A stretch of DNA of 64,000 nt from Wolinella sp052170135 (GCA_052170135.1 JBQNBC010000002.1:62001-126000), one strand, 5' to 3'. Shown: positions 1 through 8,898, counted from the first letter of the stretch. Numbers and translations: made by a program. Notes: generated from the sequence alone by a model not told the origin.

Positions 1-426
1 AGTAATGGTCTCACCAAAACCCACATCGCATAGCACGCGCAAAATCCGTTCACTAAACTCGCTAGCAAATGCACAAGGAAAACAAACCTCTCCAATAAGC
101 TCACCGCGCAAGAATTGCTCTATAGCAACTTTGGTATATTCTAGCAATTCAAGGGCGCTCATATCGGCTGGCGTTAGCAATTTGACTAATATTTCATGTC
201 TCCATAAAAGTTTGCTAGTTTCTGTGTCCTGATGTAAAAGAATCGATTCTATACCAGCCTCTACACGCTTGTATGGAGTGCTCACCTCCTTTGTTAAGAG
301 AGAATCGCAATGTGCCTCAAGCATGATAATTTCTTTATCAGTTGCAAATCTTAAACCCTCGACACGCTCATCGCTTGCGCTTATTTTCACCCAGCCTAGC
401 GTGGTTTTGCAATACTCATGCCACAC
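1..426 (-). CDS. ogt: Methylated-DNA--protein-cysteine methyltransferase (Ogt/MGMT family), N-terminal 142 codons, cut by the left edge
   Basis: Repairs O6-alkylguanine by moving the alkyl group to its own cysteine. The minus-strand frame is open from a GTG at 426 to the window edge. It starts right after the ubiD stop, so it belongs to the same transcript. The translation begins VWHEYCKTTLGWVKIS, the usual N-terminal strand of this family (TPLGW-like). It later shows the domain-joining pattern: an LxEYTxxxIxQFLRGE helix, a CFPCAFASEFSERIL stretch in the FQxxVW position, and GFGET at the edge, matching the GET motif before the active site. The catalytic PCHRV loop would lie outside the window. 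No ATG is available; the GTG start is inferred. Identification rests on motif order and is fairly secure. Confidence 0.72.
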   Translation of the reverse strand, partial: MWHEYCKTTLGWVKISASDERVEGLRFATDKEIIMLEAHCDSLLTKEVSTPYKRVEAGIESILLHQDTETSKLLWRHEILVKLLTPADMSALELLEYTKVAIEQFLRGELIGEVCFPCAFASEFSERILRVLCDVGFGETIT

Positions 427-2259
427 TTAGAGTGTCTTTGGTGAGGAGCAGAGATGAAAAGCACGCTCAAACTCATCATTAATCTCTATAATTTTTCGCT
501 CGCATAGACTGTCGATTACACTTTTTGTGCAATCGGTCTCTAATGGCCACTCTCGTGTATATCCATCGACTTCACATTTATCTGTTGCATCTATTATCAC
601 GCACGTATTGCATATTTTTACATCTCGCTTAGCATCTATATTATTTACAACGCGCCAAACAACCATGTATAGATTCTTTAGATCATTTTTTTCATCATCT
701 AAAAGTATGATAATTTTCGTATGCTTTCTAATATCTAGCCCATCAGCAAGATTTTCAAGAAGGCTACGCGCACCTTTTTTGACGCCTACAAGTGTGATTG
801 GATTCTTTGTATCTATGAAAATCTGCCTAACGCGCACAAGCTCATGCCAAAATCCACTAAGAATCGTTGATAGTCTCTCATCACTTAGTGGCTCTTCCAC
901 GCCCTGTACAATTTCACCAGTGGCATCAAGAGCTAACTTTCCACCCTCAGCATATTTCAGGCTAGCATGATCTAGCGCGTCACAAATTCCTTCGCTAATA
1001 ACAATCTTATCTGTGCTAAAACGATCTAAAACATATCGTGTAAACGCATAACCATCGCGTAAAGATGGAGCACTCTCATCAACAAAAATTGCATGCTTCA
1101 CAAAGCTCATCTGTCCAACACCCCAAAATGCATGCATAATCTGCGAGGCATGCCCTGGGTAGTTTGGCGCGATTTTAGCAAGAATTAAATTGTGAAAGAC
1201 ACCATTTTCAGGCATGTAGTAGTCGATTAGGTTTGGCGCAGTAGTCTTTAAAAGTGGCAAGAAAATACGCTCCGTTGGGAATCCAAGATATTTATCCTCA
1301 AGAGGCGGCTTGCCAACGACAGTAGCCAAATATAGCGGATTTTGCTTGTGTGTTATCGCACTCACCTCTAGGACTGGATATGGCTCAATAGGAGTATAAA
1401 AGCCCGTGTGATCACCAAAAGGCCCCTCTAGCTCGCTCACTTCTGGATCTACCCAACCTTCGATGACAAAGTCCGCATCATAAGGCACATACAGCGGATT
1501 TGTGCGACATTTGACAAGCTCAGCGCGATGATTCCTTATAAAACCATAAAGAAGTAACTCGAAAATACCATGTGGCAATGGTGCAGTACCACACCATGTA
1601 TAAAGAGGATCGCCACCTATAGCAATTGAGACTGGCATTTTTGTACCAGTCTTTTTATATTCATGAAAGAGATGCGCAGAATCCTTATGTATCTGCCAGT
1701 GCAGTCCTAGGCGATTCTTGTTGTATACCTGTAGACGATACATGCCTAGGTTATGCACGTTGCCATCTATGCTCTGAGTATAGACCTGCCCCATAGTGAT
1801 AAATGCTCCACCATCACGCTCCCACGTAGTAAGGATTGGCAACTCGCTCAAATCAACCTCATCTCCTAGCTTTATTACCTGCTGACACAGACCTTTATTT
1901 TTAGTGCGCTTTGGTGGGATGTTTAGCATACGCATAGCTTTTGGTAGTGCACATATCGCCTCAAAGAATCCAAGATTCATTTTTGGTTTTAAAAGCGCAC
2001 CAACATCGCTTGCTATCCTTTCTACATCGCCTACTAGCACACGCACAAGCTCTTCACTGCCAAAGAGATTCATCACCACTGGGGTATTAAACTCCCGTCC
2101 ATTTCTTTTGTCAATAGGATGTGTAAAAAGCAGGGCTTTGCTCTCTTTTTTCTTCACCTCGACATATGCGACATGAGGAATTTCAAGATAAATATCAAGT
2201 GGCTCATTAATGATTTTTAATAAATTCTTCTCTTTTAGTAAATCGATAAATCGCCTCAT
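427..2259 (-). CDS. ubiD: UbiD family prenylated-FMN-dependent decarboxylase
   Basis: Decarboxylase of the UbiD family. In Campylobacterota, which make menaquinone by the futalosine route, the homologue is thought to remove a carboxylate from a quinone precursor. At 610 aa it is longer than E. coli UbiD (about 497). Visible family motifs are NLGMYRLQV (about 170-178, with the conserved Arg), LGLHWQIH (about 185-192) and an acidic ELEGPFGDHTGFY block (about 276-288) that binds prenyl-FMN and holds catalytic glutamates. The ATG at 2259 overlaps the stop of the upstream thioesterase gene as TAATG, indicating translational coupling. The UbiX flavin prenyltransferase it needs is not in this window. 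The exact quinone substrate is inferred. Confidence 0.9.
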   Translation of the reverse strand: MRRFIDLLKEKNLLKIINEPLDIYLEIPHVAYVEVKKKESKALLFTHPIDKRNGREFNTPVVMNLFGSEELVRVLVGDVERIASDVGALLKPKMNLGFFEAICALPKAMRMLNIPPKRTKNKGLCQQVIKLGDEVDLSELPILTTWERDGGAFITMGQVYTQSIDGNVHNLGMYRLQVYNKNRLGLHWQIHKDSAHLFHEYKKTGTKMPVSIAIGGDPLYTWCGTAPLPHGIFELLLYGFIRNHRAELVKCRTNPLYVPYDADFVIEGWVDPEVSELEGPFGDHTGFYTPIEPYPVLEVSAITHKQNPLYLATVVGKPPLEDKYLGFPTERIFLPLLKTTAPNLIDYYMPENGVFHNLILAKIAPNYPGHASQIMHAFWGVGQMSFVKHAIFVDESAPSLRDGYAFTRYVLDRFSTDKIVISEGICDALDHASLKYAEGGKLALDATGEIVQGVEEPLSDERLSTILSGFWHELVRVRQIFIDTKNPITLVGVKKGARSLLENLADGLDIRKHTKIIILLDDEKNDLKNLYMVVWRVVNNIDAKRDVKICNTCVIIDATDKCEVDGYTREWPLETDCTKSVIDSLCERKIIEINDEFERAFHLCSSPKTL

Positions 2260-2747
2260 TACTTCTCCTTGCTCTCTTCTAGTCTGCGCTCACGACGCTT
2301 TTGTGCTTTTGCGTAGCGTTCGCACTCTTCATCACTCTCTGGCACTAGCTTAGGCACTGTAGCTGGCTTGCTATCATTTCCTAGTGCGACCATGGTAAAG
2401 TAACAACTATTTGTATGGGTTACCACACGCTTGTGAATATCTTCGGCAACCACCTTAATGCCTACCTCCATAGAGCTTTTGCCTGTGTAATTTATCGATG
2501 CTAAAAAGGTGACTAGATTCCCAATTTCAATTGGATTTTTAAACAAAACCCTATCGACTGATAGTGTAACGACTTGCATGCCGCAATATCTCGCCGCACA
2601 CGCATATGCGACTTGGTCTAATAGCTTTAACAAATCGCCACCATGCACATATCCGCGGAAATTTGCCATCGCCGGTGTCATTAACACTGACATGGTTAGA
2701 TGCTTAGTGCTAAAAATATCCTCGCTCCCCTCTTTGATTCTCTCCAT
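2259..2747 (-). CDS. Acyl-CoA thioesterase, YciA-like hotdog fold
   Basis: Predicted to hydrolyse acyl-CoA thioesters in the cytoplasm. The 162-aa protein has the size of the single-hotdog YciA/BACH family and the motif GYVHGGDLLKLLDQVAYACA at about 32-51, with the conserved Gly-Gly-Asp region and the long hotdog helix. A second strand motif, VTLSVDRVLFKNPIEIGN, is also typical. The C-terminus is a charged Lys/Arg/Glu tail. It is the first gene of the transcript with ubiD and ogt, with a TATAAT box about 33 bp upstream. The RBS AAGGAG lies just before ATG 2747. Substrate chain length cannot be read from the sequence. Confidence 0.85.
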   Translation of the reverse strand: MERIKEGSEDIFSTKHLTMSVLMTPAMANFRGYVHGGDLLKLLDQVAYACAARYCGMQVVTLSVDRVLFKNPIEIGNLVTFLASINYTGKSSMEVGIKVVAEDIHKRVVTHTNSCYFTMVALGNDSKPATVPKLVPESDEECERYAKAQKRRERRLEESKEK

Positions 2748-2779
2748 GATCTACTCCTTTTTGAGGACTTTTTTGGGCG

Positions 2780-2785
2780 ATTATA
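2780..2785 (-). promoter_or_regulatory. -10 box (TATAAT) for the thioesterase-ubiD-ogt transcript
   Basis: The minus strand reads TGATATAATCG, a perfect extended -10. The expected start site is near 2773, leaving a leader of about 26 nt before ATG 2747. Campylobacterota sigma-70 promoters usually lack a clear -35, and none is obvious here. Confidence 0.55.
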
Positions 2786-2850
2786 TCATTTAAGAATCAA
2801 GCAACAACTACTATAACATCAGTCAAAAGCAAACTTAAACTCCAGCCATG

Positions 2851-2856
2851 TAAAAT
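2851..2856 (+). promoter_or_regulatory. -10 box (TAAAAT) for azlC-azlD
   Basis: The plus strand reads CATGTAAAATCC, an extended -10 with TG upstream, about 30 bp before the azlC start. It sits in the 138-bp divergent gap shared with the thioesterase promoter. Confidence 0.4.
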
Positions 2857-2885
2857 CCACCCCTGATTTCCAAAAAAGGAAAAGC

Positions 2886-3554
2886 ATGCGCTATGCAACT
2901 TTTATCAAAACAATCCCAGTGATAATGGGCTATTTGCCACTTGGCATGGCGTTTGGTATACTCTATTCACAGCTTAATTCTCCATGGTATTACGCGTTTA
3001 TTATGTCCATCATTGTGTATGCTGGAGCTGGGCAGTTTCTATTGGTAGCACTACTTGCCGCGCACGCTGGCTACATAGAGATTGCCATTGCGACATTTTT
3101 GATAAACCTACGACACATATTTTATGGGCTCTCCATAATGGAGGAGTTACGCGATTTTGGTCATCGACGACACTACATTATGTTTGCCTTGACTGATGAG
3201 ACATTTGCGATGCTAAAAAGCTCTGATTTTTCCAAAGAATCCAAAGAGCAGGAGTTTTTCCATATCGCACTATTAAATCACGCATACTGGTGCATTGGCA
3301 GTATGCTTGGTGTATTTGTCGGCGCACAATCTGGATTTTCATGGCTTGGTGTGGAGTTTTCATTGACTGCGCTTTTTGTAGTTTTGACACTAAATCTCCT
3401 CCTAAAAGCTCCTAGTAAAAAACCATTTTATATTGCGCTTGGCGTTGGTATGGTAGCTTTGGCACTCTTCCCACCAAAATATATGCTAATTCTCTCGATT
3501 CTTCTGGTGATTGCCATTTTGCTACTTTTTAGACCATTTTTGGAGCGCACATGA
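2886..3554 (+). CDS. azlC: AzlC family branched-chain amino acid exporter, large subunit
   Basis: Inner-membrane protein (222 aa) that with AzlD exports branched-chain amino acids or analogues. The N-terminal pattern of this family is visible: IPVIMGYLPLGMAFGILY followed by a helix containing YAGAGQFLLVALLAA and then INLRHIFYGLS. Several hydrophobic segments span the length. The TGA overlaps the azlD ATG by four bases (ATGA at 3551-3554), so the two subunits are translationally coupled. RBS AAAGGAAAAGC precedes the ATG. The transported substrate is known only from the family. Confidence 0.88.
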   Translation: MRYATFIKTIPVIMGYLPLGMAFGILYSQLNSPWYYAFIMSIIVYAGAGQFLLVALLAAHAGYIEIAIATFLINLRHIFYGLSIMEELRDFGHRRHYIMFALTDETFAMLKSSDFSKESKEQEFFHIALLNHAYWCIGSMLGVFVGAQSGFSWLGVEFSLTALFVVLTLNLLLKAPSKKPFYIALGVGMVALALFPPKYMLILSILLVIAILLLFRPFLERT

Positions 3555-3868
3555 GTCACGAATATCTGATTTTTGCAACTATTACAGCATCACTTGCGAC
3601 ATATTTGACACGCGTGCTTGCGTTTTGGATTCTTAGAGATAGGACACCAAATGCATGGTTGTTTTATCTCCAGAGAAACATGCCACTAGCAATCATGACA
3701 ATCCTAATTTTTTATGCACTAAAAGATGTGTCATGGAGTGAAAGCTATGGATTACGCGAACTAGGAGGCATTGCTTTGAGTGCAATTAGTTATTTATGGC
3801 TTAAAAATGCGCTTTTAAGTATATTTTCTGGCGTTGCATTTTATATGATGGCTATACATTTTATATAA
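3551..3868 (+). CDS. azlD: AzlD family branched-chain amino acid exporter, small subunit
   Basis: Small inner-membrane partner of AzlC (105 aa, normal length for AzlD). About four hydrophobic helices are visible, with the conserved N-terminal pattern ATYLTRVLAFWIL and the central RNMPLAIMTILIFYAL. It overlaps azlC by 4 nt and is followed after 12 nt by the ArsC-like gene, so transcription probably continues downstream. Confidence 0.85.
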   Translation: MSHEYLIFATITASLATYLTRVLAFWILRDRTPNAWLFYLQRNMPLAIMTILIFYALKDVSWSESYGLRELGGIALSAISYLWLKNALLSIFSGVAFYMMAIHFI

Positions 3869-3880
3869 AGGAAAAAGATA

Positions 3881-4222
3881 ATGAAACTTTATGGAATAAA
3901 AAACTGCGGGAGTGTTAAAAAAGCAGTCGGATTCTTAAATGAGCGAGGAATTGCATTTGAATTTATTGACTTAAAACAGACAAAAGTCCAACAAAGCGAT
4001 ATTTTATGCTGGATTAAGGCATGTGGTATAGATAAGCTTCTAAACACCAAAGGAACAACTTACAAGAATCTAAAGCTAAAAGATCTGTCTCTTGATGATA
4101 GTGCAAAAATAGAGTGGCTAGAGCGCGAAAACATGCTATTAAAGCGTCCTATTATTGAGATTGAAAATGGCAAAATCTTAGTTGGATTTGATATTAATGA
4201 ATATGAGAGCATTTTTAAATGA
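3881..4222 (+). CDS. ArsC/Spx/YffB family thioredoxin-fold protein
   Basis: Small (113 aa) thioredoxin-fold protein of the arsenate reductase-like superfamily. The N-terminus MKLYGIKNCGSVKKAVGFL has a single redox-type Cys in the CxxV position of YffB-like members, and RPIIEIENGKILVGF matches the conserved C-terminal Arg-Pro strand. No arsenic genes are nearby, so a general thiol or glutathione-linked role is as likely as arsenate reduction. RBS AAAGGAAA precedes the ATG. It overlaps the next gene at ATGATGA. Confidence 0.75.
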   Translation: MKLYGIKNCGSVKKAVGFLNERGIAFEFIDLKQTKVQQSDILCWIKACGIDKLLNTKGTTYKNLKLKDLSLDDSAKIEWLERENMLLKRPIIEIENGKILVGFDINEYESIFK

Positions 4223-5649
4223 TGAAACTTTTTACGCATAAAACAATAAGCGCGACATTTATCGCCCTGCTTCTAGCTGGTTGCTCGATAAAATCTACAA
4301 AGCACGATTCTATCGGGCAATCAATAACCGAGGAAATATCTCAAAAGCTAAGTAATACAAGCGCAAAAATCGTAAATGCATTTGCAAAAGTAGAACCAAA
4401 AACTCTTGCGAACTTCAGTCAAAATCCGCTTGATTATGCGAATTTCAGATGGCAAAATAGCCTAGATTCTCAGAAAAATCTAAAAAAAGATTATCTAGCG
4501 CGTCACTTTTTGCCATGGAGCAAGCCAGAGCCAAGAGATGGGAGGCTTGTCGCACTATGGGGGCTTGAGGGTGCGCGAAACAACCCTGGCTATGGCGAGA
4601 ATCTAGAGCCAAATAGTAGCGCATGGATAGAGAAGCTAGCTCAAAATATCGATGAAGCAAGCTACCCAAATATGCATGAGATGGCCATAATCACAACCGA
4701 TACAAATGCGCGCGTAATGCCAACAGATAAGCCTAGATTCCATTCGCCAAATCGCGCTGGCGAGGGATACCCATTTGACTATTGGCAAAATTCATATCTC
4801 TTTAGTGGGACACCAGTGTTAATTACCCACGCTACAAAGAATCGTGATTGGTTTTATGTCGAAGCGAGTTTTGTGAGTGGCTGGATAAAAAGCGACGCAA
4901 TAGCACGAGCTGGACACGACTTTAGAGCTGAGGTAGATTCCGCTCTTGGTCTTGTCGTGCCGCTTAGAGATTCAATCGCACTTCACGATGAAAATGGTGA
5001 ATTTTTAGAAAATGCGCGCATTGGCAAATTATACGTAATACACGAGCTTGGTGAAAGTAACATCACACTTCTTGTCCCAAAACGTGGGCTAAATGGTGAA
5101 GCGATCTGGCGTAAGGCCAGGGTTAAACGCGATAATTTCGCTCCATTCCCACTGCGCTACTCCGCGCAAAATCTAGCACAGCTAGCACAAAACCTAATGG
5201 GCGAAAAGTACGGATGGGGTGGAATGTATGGGAATCGTGACTGTTCAGCATTCGTGCGCGACATAGTCGGAAGTGCTGGGGTATGGCTACCTAGGAATTC
5301 AGCTGCGCAGGCAAAACATGGTGGTGGCTACATATCGCTGAGTGAGCTTGAGCCGCTAGAGCGTGAACAACGGATTTTGCAAGAGGCAATTCCATTTGCC
5401 TCGCTAATATACATGCGTGGTCATATCATGCTCTACATCGGTGAAAAAGATGGGCGCGCGATGGTGCTACACGATGTGTGGGGACTACGACAAAGCATTG
5501 ATGGAAGCGAAAAGAGATGGATTCTTGGTGGTGTCGTGATCACAGATCTTGAGGTGGGCAAGGGAGTTAATGGAATAGAAGATAAAAGCCTGCTTTTAAA
5601 TAGAATCGACGGCTTTAGAAATCTGCTAGTCAAAGAGGAGTTAAAGTAG
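4219..5649 (+). CDS. NlpC/P60 cell-wall endopeptidase lipoprotein with SH3-like domains
   Basis: Predicted periplasmic peptidoglycan peptidase (476 aa), probably cutting a gamma-D-Glu-diaminopimelate bond. The signal peptide ends in the lipobox LLLAGC with Cys22. An N-terminal NlpC/P60-stabilising region and SH3b-like segments (about 150-300) precede the peptidase domain. That domain carries the catalytic Cys342 in RDCSAFV, preceded by KYGWGG, and the GHIMLYIG histidine at about 402. The layout matches YkfC-like enzymes of Campylobacterota. It overlaps the ArsC-like gene and is followed directly by the ABC transporter genes. Confidence 0.85.
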   Translation: MMKLFTHKTISATFIALLLAGCSIKSTKHDSIGQSITEEISQKLSNTSAKIVNAFAKVEPKTLANFSQNPLDYANFRWQNSLDSQKNLKKDYLARHFLPWSKPEPRDGRLVALWGLEGARNNPGYGENLEPNSSAWIEKLAQNIDEASYPNMHEMAIITTDTNARVMPTDKPRFHSPNRAGEGYPFDYWQNSYLFSGTPVLITHATKNRDWFYVEASFVSGWIKSDAIARAGHDFRAEVDSALGLVVPLRDSIALHDENGEFLENARIGKLYVIHELGESNITLLVPKRGLNGEAIWRKARVKRDNFAPFPLRYSAQNLAQLAQNLMGEKYGWGGMYGNRDCSAFVRDIVGSAGVWLPRNSAAQAKHGGGYISLSELEPLEREQRILQEAIPFASLIYMRGHIMLYIGEKDGRAMVLHDVWGLRQSIDGSEKRWILGGVVITDLEVGKGVNGIEDKSLLLNRIDGFRNLLVKEELK

Positions 5650-5651
5650 AA

Positions 5652-6449
5652 ATGCCAGATGAGAATCTAGCCAAAAACTACGCAAAAAGTGGCATTACAA
5701 TAAAGAAAGGGTCTGCGATCCCGCTCCTTAAGTGCAAGGATATATCCTTTGCTTACCAGCAAGAGCTAGTGCTAAATGGTGTGAATCTTGAGATTTCTCG
5801 TGGAGATTTTTGCGCCATAATCGGACCAAATGGCGGTGGTAAAAGTACACTAGGGAAGATTATTGTCGGGCTTTTGGACGCAGGGAAAGGGCGGATTCTC
5901 TACGAGGGCAGTGAACGAGCTAAGGCAGGCTTTATCGGATATGTACCACAAGATACGTCACTAAATAAGGACTTTCCAATACGAGCTATCGATGTGGTGC
6001 TGATGGGATTCCTCTCAAAAGGGAAGAATCGAATAGGAAATGAGCATAAAAAGCGCGCGCTTGAGCTGTTAGAATCGCTAAATATGGGTGAGCTTGCCTA
6101 TCGGAGCATCGGTGATTTAAGTGGTGGACAGAGACAACGAGTGCTAATAGCGCGTGCACTAGCCGATGAGCCAAGCTTATTGCTATTTGACGAGCCTACT
6201 GCTAGCATCGATTCTCGTATGCAGCGTGAAATTTACACATTTTTAAAAAACCTTAGCATAAACAGAGGTGTCATAGTAATAAGCCACGACGTCTCGCTAC
6301 TCTTAGGATATGCGACAAAGGCACTATATGTAAATCGCGACGCAGTGGAGCACACACTAGAAGACATACGCTGTGCACTACCAAGCGATGGTCATCTCTG
6401 CGAAGTTGAGTTTTTGCAGGCATTTGAACAACATAAGGGATGTAAATGA
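5652..6449 (+). CDS. znuC: Metal (zinc/manganese-type) ABC transporter ATPase
   Basis: Cytoplasmic ATPase of a ZnuC/MntB-like importer (265 aa). Walker A GPNGGGKST is at 58-66. The signature LSGGQRQRV and Walker B LLLFDEPTASID follow in order. The first 25 or so residues are an extension before the usual start of the domain. It is coupled to the permease gene by an ATGA overlap at 6446-6449. No periplasmic binding protein is encoded next to it. The metal specificity is inferred from the permease family. Confidence 0.85.
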   Translation: MPDENLAKNYAKSGITIKKGSAIPLLKCKDISFAYQQELVLNGVNLEISRGDFCAIIGPNGGGKSTLGKIIVGLLDAGKGRILYEGSERAKAGFIGYVPQDTSLNKDFPIRAIDVVLMGFLSKGKNRIGNEHKKRALELLESLNMGELAYRSIGDLSGGQRQRVLIARALADEPSLLLFDEPTASIDSRMQREIYTFLKNLSINRGVIVISHDVSLLLGYATKALYVNRDAVEHTLEDIRCALPSDGHLCEVEFLQAFEQHKGCK

Positions 6450-7261
6450 TGGAGATTTTAGGATATGAATTTATCCAAAATGCGTTGATTGCATCTGTGC
6501 TAATTAGTATTTGCAGTGGAATTATTGGCTCGCTATGTGTAGCAAATAAGACAGTCTTTCTAGCTGGTGGAATTGCACATGGAGTATATGGTGGGATAGG
6601 CGTAGCCGTATTTTTTGGGTTCTCGATGATAGTTGGCGCATCGTTTTTTGCGCTACTTTTGGCACTTGTGCTTGCTTATTTACTCCTTCACGCACGCGAA
6701 CGTATAGATGCGATAATAGGCGTGATGTGGGCTGTAGGCATGGCACTTGGGATATTGCTAATTGACCTAACACCTGGATATAGCTCAGATTTTATGAGCT
6801 ATCTTTTTGGAAGTATCATGGCGATTCCTAGCGAGGATTTATGGCTAGCTCTCATCTATGACATTGCGCTAGTGAGCTTTGTAGTGAGCTTTTATCGTGA
6901 GATTCTTGGATTTTCATACGATGCTGATTTTGCTAGATTACGCGGCGTCAACACCAGCCTGATCTCATCATTGATTCTCCTTTTTATGGCACTTGGTGTG
7001 GTTATCAGTATGCGCGCAGTCGGATTAATCTTAATCATTGCATTGCTTAGCATACCAGCATATATGGCAGAGCGACTATCTAGCTCGCTCGCGCCAATGA
7101 TGGTGCTTAGTGCGATATTTTCATGGATATTTATCATCGCCGGGCTTGCACTTTCATATATTTTTGATCTGACAAGTGGTGCAGTCATTATAATGGTGGC
7201 AGCATTTTCATTTTTAACACTCCTAATAGTGCAAAAATCAATAAAAAGGAGTAGAAAATGA
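6446..7261 (+). CDS. znuB: Metal ABC transporter permease, ZnuB family
   Basis: Inner-membrane permease (271 aa) of the ABC-3 family, with seven to nine hydrophobic helices. Conserved features include GIIGSLCVANKTVFLAGGIAHG near the N-terminus, the GVMWAVGMALGILL helix and AVGLILIIALLSIPA, the family's coupling region. It overlaps both neighbours by 4 nt. Zinc is the likeliest substrate, manganese or iron the alternatives. Confidence 0.87.
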   Translation: MMEILGYEFIQNALIASVLISICSGIIGSLCVANKTVFLAGGIAHGVYGGIGVAVFFGFSMIVGASFFALLLALVLAYLLLHARERIDAIIGVMWAVGMALGILLIDLTPGYSSDFMSYLFGSIMAIPSEDLWLALIYDIALVSFVVSFYREILGFSYDADFARLRGVNTSLISSLILLFMALGVVISMRAVGLILIIALLSIPAYMAERLSSSLAPMMVLSAIFSWIFIIAGLALSYIFDLTSGAVIIMVAAFSFLTLLIVQKSIKRSRK

Positions 7262-7464
7262 GCATAGAAGTTATCTCTATGCGAGCAATAAAAATCGCTC
7301 TATCATCAGTATTAGCAGTGTTGATAATCGGTAGCGTGTGTGGTTGGATGCTACTAAATCACACAGCAGCAACAGCGCAAATGAGTCGCGATATAAAAGA
7401 GCTAAAAGCTCACATAGAATTGCTAGAGAAAAGAATCATAGAGAGTGAGTATGTGAAACAGTGA
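7258..7464 (+). CDS. Small single-pass membrane protein after znuB
   Basis: Unrecognised 68-aa protein coupled to znuB by an ATGA overlap. One hydrophobic segment (about 11-32, IALSSVLAVLIIGSVCGWMLL) is followed by a short charged coiled-coil helix (about 43-66). The position suggests a helper of the transporter, but there is no motif that says so. Confidence 0.6.
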   Translation: MSIEVISMRAIKIALSSVLAVLIIGSVCGWMLLNHTAATAQMSRDIKELKAHIELLEKRIIESEYVKQ

Positions 7465-7506
7465 ATTTATTTTAGCTAACTTACGCGTATAATTTTATAT
7501 CTATAG

Positions 7507-7689
7507 CTTTGCCCATCAGTAAACGCATTAGTTAAGGCTCAACGGGTTGCCTTTGGATTCTTCAGAAAGAATAACAAGTTATATTTTAATAACCATGTGC
7601 TAGATATATCCTGTAAATATCCATATCTTGCGATATTGTATACGGTGAAAGAATGGAGTTTATACACTAAAGAAGAAGTAGAAAGGTAA
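7507..7689 (+). other. Open frame without a start codon, possible gene remnant
   Basis: The 262-bp gap between the zinc-transporter operon and the porin holds a 60-codon open frame bounded by TAG and TAA. It reads plausibly as protein (VAFGFFRKNNK, KYPYLAILYTVKEWSLY) but has no ATG start. It could be the tail of a decayed gene or chance. No family was recognised. Confidence 0.25.
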
Positions 7690-7700
7690 CAGGCGCACCA

Positions 7701-7716
7701 TATAGGTGCACCTATA
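7701..7716. repeat. Perfect 16-bp palindrome TATAGGTGCACCTATA
   Basis: Lies 11 bp beyond the 3' end of the porin gene. An overlapping arm, GCGCACC at 7693-7699, could pair with GGTGC. The A-run lies on the plus strand after the palindrome, so it is not a classical terminator for the minus-strand porin. It may be a factor-binding site or a stem-loop protecting the mRNA end. Confidence 0.4.
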
Positions 7717-7726
7717 GCAAAAAATA

Positions 7727-8878
7727 CTAGAAGTTGTAAGCAACCAGTGCTTTTACGCCATTGTAGCTCTCTGTATCGCTATCATTTTTGACATTTACAT
7801 ACATTAGGCTTGTCTTTAGATTTTTAATAAAGCTATATCCGATGCTTAGATTTAGCTCTTTTTCTTTGACTTCATCAGAAGAGTATTTTGTCTGTCCATA
7901 TAGAGCGCCAAGCGCAAGATCGCCAACCTCATATGCAGCAGCAACATAGAAACTCTTTGCATTTACATCATATACGTGATTTCCCTCTTCGAATGGATTT
8001 TGATCACCAAAGCTTGCGATTCCTTCAAAACCATCAGCTGCATAGCCAGCTCCACCAGTTTTATCAGTCTTGATGTATCCGGCAGTTAGCGCCGCACCAA
8101 ATAGATCAAAATTCTGCTGAATTTGCATTACATTACCATCTTCATTATCAGTAAGTGAATTATCAACTTTAGCAACTACATATTGAGCCATTGTCGTGCT
8201 CTTGAAATCCTCGCTAAACTCATAACTAGCAGTTGCCTTCAAGCCTGGTGCACTTATCACGTCGCTAGCATAGTAGAAGTATGGATTTAATTCCAACCAA
8301 GAGATTGGAGACCACTTTGCATCTAAGACATATACGCCCTTGTTGCCATTCATTCGCTCAAATCGCTTGCTAACCTCATCAAAATCAACAGTTGCTTTGC
8401 GGTTTGCCCAGCCAGCTACGATAGCTAGATTTTCAGCAGGTGTTATCACACCTACTATACCCTCAATATAGTCTGTTAGCCACTCTAGATCTACATCTTG
8501 GCGACCAGCAATTACTGTCACCGCATCATTGTGATTATATTTTGCATATGCCTTGTGAAAGATTGCATTTGATTCAATCTTGTTATCATATACATCGTTT
8601 TTGTCGCTAAACTTCGTCGTACCCCACGCAGCTGCACCTAGACTAAAACCATTTAGTGGTGCAGTCTCATACGATATAGACACGCTACCAGCGGAAAATC
8701 CATGCTTGTTAGACTCGCCAGCCGCTACCTCTTTTATTTTCATGTATTCACCATATGCACCGACATGTCCACCAAAAGAGCCATTCTTAAATGCCTCCTC
8801 TAGTTTAGTAGCATCATTTGCCATCGCAACCGAACTAAGAGCTGCTGCCACCACCGCACTAACAACAATTTTTTTCAT
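7727..8878 (-). CDS. Outer-membrane porin, Opr/OprD-like family of Campylobacterota
   Basis: Predicted beta-barrel porin (383 aa). A signal peptide MKKIVVSAVVAAALSSVAMA is followed by alternating hydrophobic strands and a C-terminal aromatic end LVAYNF, the BAM-recognised terminal Phe. The strand pattern, including AGRQDVDLEWLTDYIEG and NPYFYYASDV, resembles the OprD-like porins of Helicobacter and Campylobacter. It stands alone with its own -10 box and RBS (AAAGAGG). Substrate unknown. Confidence 0.8.
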   Translation of the reverse strand: MKKIVVSAVVAAALSSVAMANDATKLEEAFKNGSFGGHVGAYGEYMKIKEVAAGESNKHGFSAGSVSISYETAPLNGFSLGAAAWGTTKFSDKNDVYDNKIESNAIFHKAYAKYNHNDAVTVIAGRQDVDLEWLTDYIEGIVGVITPAENLAIVAGWANRKATVDFDEVSKRFERMNGNKGVYVLDAKWSPISWLELNPYFYYASDVISAPGLKATASYEFSEDFKSTTMAQYVVAKVDNSLTDNEDGNVMQIQQNFDLFGAALTAGYIKTDKTGGAGYAADGFEGIASFGDQNPFEEGNHVYDVNAKSFYVAAAYEVGDLALGALYGQTKYSSDEVKEKELNLSIGYSFIKNLKTSLMYVNVKNDSDTESYNGVKALVAYNF

Positions 8879-8898
8879 TTTCTACCTCTTTAAACAAA

